A stretch of 64,000 nt of DNA from Neurospora tetraspora. Its lineage: Eukaryota; Ascomycota; Sordariomycetes; Sordariales; Sordariaceae. The stretch is from positions 1,240,001-1,304,000 of the forward strand of contig NW_026944386.1 in assembly GCF_033439725.1 (NCBI RefSeq). The letters are read 5' to 3'. The notes beneath the pieces are model-generated. The model did not search any database. It was not told the origin of the DNA and was given only the letters and a program-made list of their open reading frames with translations. Below, one piece after another: positions 56,907 through 64,000 of this stretch (its first letter is position 1; every line of letters begins with the position of its first letter). The position numbers were made by a program, and so were the translations under genes.

Positions 56907-58168
56907 TAGGCGGGATGAGTAATGAAGATGATGACTCTGTGACTGAACAAGCTGTTGAGGCGATTTAAGATTTCTCACGACAGAGCCAGTGGAAATCAAT
57001 GATGAAGGCCGGCGGATGACTGGGAGCAACAATCCACTCATGAAGACAAAAACGACGGAGTCACAGGGACAAGGTAAGTTGGTTAAGGTAATTGTATTGG
57101 GATGTGTAAGCCTTTTTATTTTTCACAGGCTGTTGCACCATTACGCCTTTGATACACTACGCCAGTCAGTATGACTCCGTAATCGGGCCTCGCACCACGG
57201 ATGTCGCAATCCGGGGAAGTGGGGTCTGTGCCGGCTCCTGCCGGGCGGCATGATACAGTAAGCGCCAATTGTGTTAATGCGCTAGTTGCATATTCGACTA
57301 TGCATATACCAAGCATATCAACAACATTCTCTCTTTCGTCACTCACTATTGTGTCTTGCGATGTACAGCGTAAATTCAAGGAGGAACTTTCAATAAATCA
57401 GAAGGACCTGGAGCTTAGAGAAGAACATGTGCAGGTTGGGTCGGGTCTCCAAATATTCACTTCTTTGATTTGCCCTGAGGAAATGGTTGGGTTGAAGCTA
57501 AAGATAAAAGACGAGACGTCGAGATACGTATGTGAATTCGGGGATTCCAGTGTCGACTTTGGTTGAGTGTTTATCCTATCTTGGAGAAGTCACACAACTT
57601 CTATGGGATTCGGCCATAACCATTGATACTCAACGACCCATGTGCTCTTGTTTTTCCACCGTTCGTTTGTCCATCTTACCAATAAGCCTGATCCCATCTG
57701 GCGGAAACGACATGGTAAACTGAAACCGAAACGATCATCAGGTTGCTTCGATGGTGTTCCTGCTTGAATGTGTCGTCCGCCTGCCCCTGATGTCTCCTAG
57801 GGCAACCAGATAACTTCCGCCTTCCATCCCATCTAGCCCGTCCAAGGACCTTTGAAACCATTCCAATTGCCGGCCCGCTCTCTGCACTAGCCACAGTTTG
57901 TTCAGCTTGCTGTGTCTTTTTGGCTCGGACAAGAGCTGGCTGTGGTTAGGCGCTGGCGAACTTGCAGCCCATTTGTCGCGCGAGGACCCTCTTTCTCATC
58001 TTTGACCATATTCTCCCTTCGCGTCCTTGATCACCCCAGCAAACAACCCAACACCTGACCACAACAGTTTGCGCCCCTCTTTCTCCTTCGACCATCCATC
58101 TTGTTCCAGCACCTTTGACCCCTTGATACAGCTTCTAACCCTTCTTGCTCTTCCCCGCCGCCGCCAAC
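56907..58168. other. Divergent spacer between the aminotransferase and the Rho-like gene
   Basis: A 1.26-kb promoter region. A 121-codon frame at 57201-57566 does not look like a known protein. The last ~200 bp is pyrimidine-rich, as expected for a Neurospora leader. Confidence 0.5.
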
Positions 58169-60352
58169 ATGGTGCGATCGCCAACTCCTAGCATACCGTT
58201 GCGTATGGCTGGCGGTCATCCCCTTCCCGCCAACGGAATGCGACCACCTCCCTCTCCGAGTTATGGATCGGCTCCGTATAGCTTCAAGTTGCGGGTCCCT
58301 CCTCGCCTTTGCCCTACCGGACAGGTTGCTTCCCCTCCAGCAACCAACTCATGCGGTGATCAATCGGCGCGCTATCAATCACATAGTCCTTTTCCTCGTC
58401 CTTCAATCTCAGAAGTCCATCATACGTCCTCGAGGGCTGGTCGCGCCCCTTCCAGACCCCATAGAGACTATCATCCGAATCGCCAGTTTGAAACAGACAT
58501 CCCTGACTGGGCTCTACGCGAGATTCAGAACCCAAAGACTCGGACCAAGGCACCTTCATCAGCCCACTACAAACAGAATAACCACCGCCACCACGACCAT
58601 AGCCATAGACATACACCCTCGTGCTCAAGATCCTATAGACCTTGCCACGACATCGACCACCAGATTGAGGATCCTGTGCCCATGTATGGTGTGGCTCTTG
58701 TCGACGACAGAGGCGGTGTTGAATTCTTGGCCACGGACAGGATGGACGACTGGTTGGCGAACCTTGGAGACGACGACTTCACAATCTTTGAGGACCCTTT
58801 GGAACACGGACTAGAGCAAAACGACACGGAAATGAACGGGGCCGAACCCCATACTGATGAATCCGGGCTGGCGCCCACTGTCGTTCGTTATGCGATGATG
58901 GAGATAGAAGACGGCGACGATTCGGACAAGGAAAACCAAAACGACGCCCCGAAGTATCGCCGCATTCGCAAGCCCACCCCTATCAAGCCTGCTATCCTGA
59001 GACAGATTGATCCGAATAAGATCGAGACCGAGATTGTGAAGGAGGAGGATGCGAAGACCATCTGGCCGGGTGTGGAGGACTCCATGCTTAGCGTTCCCAA
59101 GCGGAGGAGCATCAAGCGTCAAGTTGTGAGTCCATCTTTAGCTCAGCACCCTAACGTAGATGAAGTAGCCACTGACAATTTACCCCAGGACTCACAAGCC
59201 GACACGCTGGAGCGGCCTGCTTCCAAGCGCAGCAAGCTTACCAACACTCTCAAGCGTGGTCTGTCGAAGATGAGCCTGAGGAGCATCAGAAGCAGCCGTG
59301 CTTCTAAGCGAGCAAGTACTCCTGCTCCGTCTGTCGGCACTCGTGAGGTGTTTAGCCGACTGAGCTCTTTCTCGTGGATGCCTGGTTCCGATAAGCTGCG
59401 ATCTGTCTCGGGCTCTTCTGGACCGGAGAGGAAGATCAAAATCTGCCTGGTTGGCGATGTTAACGCGGGCAAGACAGCTTTGGCGAAGTGAGTACTCCCG
59501 TATGTCTTTGGGGATGGGTAATGGTGTTAACATATGTGTACAGCCGTCTCATTTCTGGGGAGTTCGTTGAGGTACGTAGGCACTTGCCATTGATATCTAC
59601 TGCAGAAGACATACTAACATCCACTCTCAGGAAAAGAAGTCGGACGTCTCTCCTCAGCACTCGCCAATTACCGACCACCAGATCCCAACTGCTCCCTCGT
59701 CCCATGCTACGGACTATCGCACCTTCTCCATCTTTGCTGACGACGGAAAGCTCGTCACTATCGAGCTCTGGGACTTCCCAGGCAACATTGCTAATGAGCG
59801 GACCACCCAGCTGGCATCCAACTTTTTCCAAGCTGCCATTATCTGCTACAGCATCGAGGACGTTAAGAATCTTCCCGCTATTTGTGATACGGTATGTCTC
59901 CACCATTTTCATCATAACGAAGCCGTCTAGGTCACTAACCCAATGCCATCCAGTGGAAACCCAAACTCGACCGCTCCCTCATCGACTGCCCTCGCTTCCT
60001 GCTAGGCCTCAAGAAAGATCTCCGCCCAGCCTTCCCTCCCCTGGGCCTCAGCTTCCTGCCTCGCAAGGAGCCTGTCATGGCCGACATGGGTCGCAGCGCA
60101 GCCTACCACTCCCGCGTTGCCGGCTATGGCGAGTGCTCGGCCAAGACGGGCGAGAACGTCGACGATGCGTTCCGGGGTATTGTCAACTTTACCTTGAGCC
60201 ATATGAGAAAGAAGGAGATAGGTATTGCCCATGGAAAGCGCAGGGAGAAGGCCAAGGAGACGGTCAAGGATGCGGGTAAGGTCATGGTTGATGCGTTGTG
60301 CGGATTCCCCAATGACCCGACTCCGGGCCGCGCGTGGAGCCGTCACTTGTAG
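58169..60352 (+). CDS. Atypical Rho-like GTPase with ~400-residue N-terminal extension
   Basis: A 647-residue protein. Residues 1-~395 are disordered, rich in Pro/Ser, His and basic patches (KRSKLTNTLKRGLSKMSLR). A GTPase domain follows: P-loop GDVNAGKT (~408-415), ELWDFPGN at the switch II position, LLGLKKDLRP as G4 and CSAKTGENVDDAF as G5. The layout and FQAAIICYSIEDVKNLP resemble Rho. Differences: switch I is divergent, the DxxG motif is followed by Asn-Ile where Rho has Gln-Glu, and the C-terminus (RAWSRHL) has no CaaX box, so no prenylation is expected. Exons: 58169-59125, 59189-59487, 59544-59571 (28 nt), 59631-59891 and 59954-60352. The first intron (63 nt) is in frame and is the least certain. 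I start at the first ATG (MVRSPTPS). Function unknown. Confidence 0.83.
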
Positions 60353-61177
60353 GCACTCGCCGATGCTGATCTGCTGGATACGATTGCTTTCATCCGAATA
60401 TCAAGATCATGTTGCTGGTCTTCAGATGGACATCACTTTTGCTAAATTGCCCAAATAATGTAGGATATATACGCATTGGCGGGTTGAGAGGAAGAGGGTC
60501 TTGGTCGAGGTTGAGGAGGCAATTGGGTCAAACAAGGGAGCAGCCAGAGACGAGTGTTTGCGCGGTTACTTATAAAGCTCAATTGGAGCAACAGCTTGTA
60601 TGAGTAGGGCGATAAGAAGTTGTCAATCTGGAAAAGAAGATGATGTTGTATCTTTGGTAGTTGATGTGTTGAAGATGCCAAGACGCGTCGTTGGGTTCTG
60701 GAGTTCAGGTAGTCACGTAACCCCGCTAGATGCATAGCTGCCCTGTGTTGGAGATCATTCACGCGTCAGAGTGGGGAAATTGGGGGAGCTTGGCCTGTTC
60801 CGGGCAGGTACTTCCACTTGTACAGCAACACTTTCGTTCTCGAAGCTCACACACCACAAAGTACGTGAACCTTGATGGCCTCATAGAAATAGGCAACTTT
60901 TATCACATAACTTCTAATAGTAATTCTTATTCTTTACTTGCTGTAACATATCCCCTTATCGCCGTCACTCTGTGCTTGGTCACTTTAGGAGACCGTGCCA
61001 AGTCAGAGCCTAGGTGTTCACTTCATCTCTTGCTTTGCGTCCCATTTCATCGAACATCTTAACCAACCGCTTTCATCCACGCAACACGCATTCGGAAATC
61101 CGGTTCATACAGCCACTACTATCTTAAAAAAATCCTTCAGATCAATAGCCTCAAGAGGCCACACACAATCGGAGACA
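60353..61177. other. Spacer between the Rho-like gene and dsc3
   Basis: 3' flank of the GTPase gene and promoter and leader of dsc3. The dsc3 frame is open upstream to ~60995, so part of the leader could be coding if an earlier ATG is used. Confidence 0.5.
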
Positions 61178-62293
61178 ATGAGCGACGACTGGGAGGATCG
61201 CTCCCCCTCCAACCAAACCTCCAGATCACCACTTCTCCCGACGAATACAACCTCATCCGTTCCAAACAACCCATCCTCAACATCCCCCCTCCTCCAACCC
61301 TCCCTCCACCTCACAGTCAGATTCAGTGCCTCCCTCCCCGACCTCCACCTCGACATCCCCTCCCCCAACCGCACCACCATCGTCGCTCTCAAGCACCGCA
61401 TCCGCGAGCGCCTCCTATCCTCCAGCAAAGATGACGAAACCACCGCCAAAGCGGCCCGGAGCCGTCTCCGCTTCATCCACGCCGGCAAGATCCTTCCCGA
61501 CACCGCCATCGTGAGCTACGTCCTTCGACCGCCTCCCCCGCCGCCCATGGCCGTCGACGCCAAGGGCAAGGGGAAAGCCGTCGATCGTCAGCAACAACGG
61601 GTCTACGTAAACTGCAGTATAGGCGACGAACTCACAGACGAAGAATTAGCCACCGAAGCGGCCGCCGCTTCTTTTGTCCCCGCCCCTGTAGGAGGACCCA
61701 TTGATTCAACCCTCACTGGCACCGGTACCGCCGGCGCCGGTAAAAGCAGCCGCTCCACCTGCCTCCAACCCTCCTCCTCCTCTTTAGCAGCAGGAGGAGA
61801 AACTCGATCCCGACTATCAGCCAGGGAAGCAACGACGACAACAGACCGCAACACCCCCCGCGGCTTCGACCGCTTCCTCACCGCGGGCTTCACGCCCGCA
61901 GAAGTGAACCAGCTCCGTCTACAATTCACCTCCATCCAAGCCTCCCGCTTCACACCCGACACCATGCCCTCGCCCGACACTCTACGATCAATGGAAGACG
62001 CATGGATAGATACCAATCACGCCGGAGCCGGTGGACCCGGTCTCGGCATGGAGGCCGATGACGGCAACGGGATGGTTCCGGAACCAATAGGTGCCGAAAC
62101 GGATGGGTTCAACGGCATGGTTGATACGCTCGTCAAGGGCATGTTCATTGGGTTTGTGTTTCCCTTGGGGGCTATTGCTTGGTTGTTGAGGGAGGAGGGC
62201 ATGTTGTCGAAGCGGTGGCGGGTTTCTATTGCGTTTGGGGTAGTGTTTGGGTTTGGGATTGGGGTGTTGAGGGCGTTTTCGGCTGATCCGTAG
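61178..62293 (+). CDS. dsc3: DSC E3 ubiquitin ligase complex subunit 3 (Dsc3)
   Basis: A 371-residue intronless protein: a ubiquitin-like domain (~43-115; LHLTVRFSASLPDLHLDIP, RSRLRFIHAGKILPD), a variable Gly/Ser/Thr linker, a conserved block (GFDRFLTAGFTPAEVNQLRLQF) and two C-terminal membrane spans (~321-337 and ~349-367). This matches the fungal DUF2407/Dsc3 family, part of the Golgi/endosomal Dsc ligase that activates SREBP and removes orphan membrane proteins. The frame extends about 61 codons further upstream, but I use the ATG giving MSDDWEDRSP because the UBL then starts at a normal distance. Confidence 0.85.
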   Translation: MSDDWEDRSPSNQTSRSPLLPTNTTSSVPNNPSSTSPLLQPSLHLTVRFSASLPDLHLDIPSPNRTTIVALKHRIRERLLSSSKDDETTAKAARSRLRFIHAGKILPDTAIVSYVLRPPPPPPMAVDAKGKGKAVDRQQQRVYVNCSIGDELTDEELATEAAAASFVPAPVGGPIDSTLTGTGTAGAGKSSRSTCLQPSSSSLAAGGETRSRLSAREATTTTDRNTPRGFDRFLTAGFTPAEVNQLRLQFTSIQASRFTPDTMPSPDTLRSMEDAWIDTNHAGAGGPGLGMEADDGNGMVPEPIGAETDGFNGMVDTLVKGMFIGFVFPLGAIAWLLREEGMLSKRWRVSIAFGVVFGFGIGVLRAFSADP

Positions 62294-62984
62294 GGGAGTC
62301 AGAGTTAGGATCCGTTGGTGAGGCGGGCTGGAAACGTGGTTGGGGATATGGCGCGCTGGGTCGGAGCGTGGGAGTTCTGCCGGTTCGTGGTTGCGTTTGG
62401 TATCTTGTCTTGGTCTATCTATAGACTTGTTGAGGGAGTTCGGTCTTTGGTAGAGGAGGAATGATTGGGATCTAACCAGCCTTTTTTACTTGTAAATATC
62501 TGTCACAGAACTGGGTTGTTTTTGAGGACGGAGGAGGTTGACGGGAAACGAAAAGCGAGATACAGCGGTTTGCTTTGGGGGTATATGTTTCGGAGAAAAT
62601 ACCCTTATTGACCTTATGAGCAGTCGCTTGAGGCAAATGTATAACTTAAGAAACGCGGAGCATAATTGAACAATTAACCACTTCGTGCCCACACGGCAAA
62701 TGCTGTCTTTGGTAGGTATCCTGAATTACACTTTCTCTTTAATCCATCCGGTCAGGTTCTATTTGTATGTAGCCCGTACTTCCCCTCCTCTCATAAACGA
62801 CCATGACACCGCTGGTATCTATGCACATGTACAAAACGCCCATTGTTATGCAAAAGACTCCCATGTTCCTGAAAATGCAAAAGAATATCCATTGCCTAAC
62901 AATAACCCAACTCCAGAATGCAGAGCCAACCAGAGAATGCTAAACAACTTATTCGTTTCAATAACTTCAAACCAAATCCCAACT
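62294..62984. other. Convergent spacer between dsc3 and the right-edge gene
   Basis: The two 3' UTRs and spacer, 691 bp. No RNA gene or repeat seen. Confidence 0.55.
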
Positions 62985-64000
62985 TCACTGGTCCTTCTTC
63001 TTCGCAGGCGTCGACCTGAACGTCAGCAACCCACCACCTAACCAACCCCTGCTCTTCTTCTCAGCCTCCACCCTCTCCGCCTCCCGTTGCTCCTCCTCCT
63101 CCTGACTCAAGCTAAAACTACGACCTAGCATTTCGGAGAGCGAGTTCCGGGGATCGTTCTGCGGCGGAGGCACAAAGAACTTGGGCGGCGCAAAAGCAAC
63201 TCGTGCCGGGGTTGGATCGATTCCCGTATCCTCTCCAGCATCTCTCCTCATAGTCATGGTCATATGGTCGTTGTTATTGATCCTCCCGAGAATCTGGTTC
63301 TGCGGGGTGTTGACGAGCGCAGAGCTTCCGAAGGATGGTATCCCTGTGCCTGGCCGAGGTGCCGTGTTGCGAGGGGCAATGATGCGTGGTTGTTTGGTAA
63401 GGTAGTTGTTCAACCTCTGAGCGGGCGCTGTTGGCGCTGGCGGTACGCGGTACCAGAAGGGTCCCTTGTTCTCGTCGGTAGGAGCTTCGTTAAAGCCTTG
63501 GTTTTCTCGCTGGCCAACGGTTTGGAAGGCGCGATATTGTGACTGAGTAGGCGTCCAATCCATTTCCTGCGTGTAAGCAGCCGCTGCTGACCTTGTGTTG
63601 GCAGCTGGACCAAGAGACGAGAAAGAAGGGCCAGTGCCAGAGCTAGCGCCAGTACCAAAGCGGCGTGGTGTTGGGGAGAATGGAGACCCTGGAGTGGCCG
63701 GAACATTAGACCTTCCTACCCGTGGCACGAAGAATGGTGAATGGTCTATTGATGGTGTTGGGGAGGCCGGGCTGGATGGGCCATTGACGATCTCATCCAG
63801 CAAGTCAACCATGACCTTGATTTCGTCTGGCTTTTCATCTGGTGTCGTGGCCGGAGCCGGAGCCGGAGCCGGCGCTGGAGCTGGGGCCGGTGTCAGTGAT
63901 GATGAGAATGAAGATCGCGCAGCAAGTAACTGGGCCGATGGCTTCACTGCTCTTCCTGATCGTCTCGGACCCGTAGCTGCTGCTGCCGTATTTGCCGTTG
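62985..64000 (-). CDS. C-terminal part of a Pro/Ser-rich protein, possibly Ima1-like (5' end off the window)
   Basis: The frame is open to the right edge, so the gene continues beyond it; at least 338 codons are present. The visible part is mostly disordered: a run of Ala-Pro dipeptides (from GCCGGA-type repeats near 63850-63885), DEIKVMVDLLDEIVNG, SPFSPTPRRFG, EMDWTPTQSQYRAF and GPFWYRVPPAPTAPAQRL, ending in an acidic/basic helix. The DWTPT and GPFWY-VPPAPT motifs recall the C-terminal region of fungal inner-nuclear-membrane Ima1-type proteins, but this is from memory and weak. No membrane span falls in the visible part. Function otherwise unknown. Confidence 0.6.
   Translation of the reverse strand, partial: TANTAAAATGPRRSGRAVKPSAQLLAARSSFSSSLTPAPAPAPAPAPAPATTPDEKPDEIKVMVDLLDEIVNGPSSPASPTPSIDHSPFFVPRVGRSNVPATPGSPFSPTPRRFGTGASSGTGPSFSSLGPAANTRSAAAAYTQEMDWTPTQSQYRAFQTVGQRENQGFNEAPTDENKGPFWYRVPPAPTAPAQRLNNYLTKQPRIIAPRNTAPRPGTGIPSFGSSALVNTPQNQILGRINNNDHMTMTMRRDAGEDTGIDPTPARVAFAPPKFFVPPPQNDPRNSLSEMLGRSFSLSQEEEEQREAERVEAEKKSRGWLGGGLLTFRSTPAKKKDQ

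Noticed and set aside
57201-57566. A 121-codon + strand frame between the aminotransferase and the Rho-like gene
   Set aside because: No domain, no splice continuation and weak coding character; left as spacer.
18071-62293. A functional protein-degradation cluster (i-AAA protease, ufd2, RING/TRAF, calpain, dsc3)
   Set aside because: The genes are on both strands, far apart, and mixed with unrelated housekeeping genes. In a fungal genome with many ubiquitin genes this is probably chance.

Overview
The window is nuclear DNA of a filamentous ascomycete, almost certainly Neurospora or a very close relative. It has compact genes with short introns (about 45-160 nt, mostly GTRNGY donors, CTRAC branch points and NAG acceptors). 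It also holds a solitary dispersed 5S rRNA gene with a TATA box exactly 29 bp upstream, which is a Neurospora hallmark, and a full-length FRH/Mtr4-type helicase. Species rank cannot be proved without a database. I saw no transposon, virus-like element, CRISPR array or tRNA gene.

Layout. 1-9.2 kb: 3' part of a DENN-domain gene (+), the 5S rRNA gene (+), the helicase frh (-) and, divergent from it, the enoyl-CoA reductase tsc13 (+). 9.5-15.2 kb: a BLOC-1 subunit 1-like gene (-) and the LRR/RAM-pathway gene sog2 (-). 15.2-18.1 kb: a long gene-free stretch. 18-24.3 kb: the mitochondrial i-AAA protease (-), divergent from orc6 (+), which converges on an extended-SDR reductase (-). 25-39.8 kb: four minus-strand genes, ufd2 (E4 ubiquitin ligase), a RING/TRAF zinc-finger protein, a calpain-type protease and a HET-domain protein with a reading-frame problem. 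41.7-47.8 kb: an ERT1/AcuK-type gluconeogenic regulator (+) and the meiotic gene spo22/zip4 (+). 48-57 kb: an aldehyde dehydrogenase (-), divergent from xanthine dehydrogenase (+), which converges on a kynurenine aminotransferase-like gene (-). 58-64 kb: an atypical Rho-like GTPase (+), dsc3 (+) and the C-terminal part of a Pro/Ser-rich, possibly Ima1-like protein (-) that runs off the right edge.

The genes are mostly housekeeping and do not form a biosynthetic cluster. Loose themes are protein quality control (ufd2, i-AAA protease, dsc3, RING/TRAF protein, calpain), RNA processing and the clock (frh), chromosome biology (orc6, spo22) and nitrogen/carbon catabolism (xanthine dehydrogenase with upstream GATA sites, kynurenine aminotransferase, the gluconeogenic regulator). 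The items most worth a second look are the 5S isotype with intact compensatory pairing, the Rho-like GTPase without a CaaX box and with an altered switch II, the HET gene with a frame anomaly and a 60-bp tandem duplication, and a perfect 15-bp inverted repeat between frh and tsc13. All exon models were built by eye from splice signals and phase; each gives a total divisible by three.
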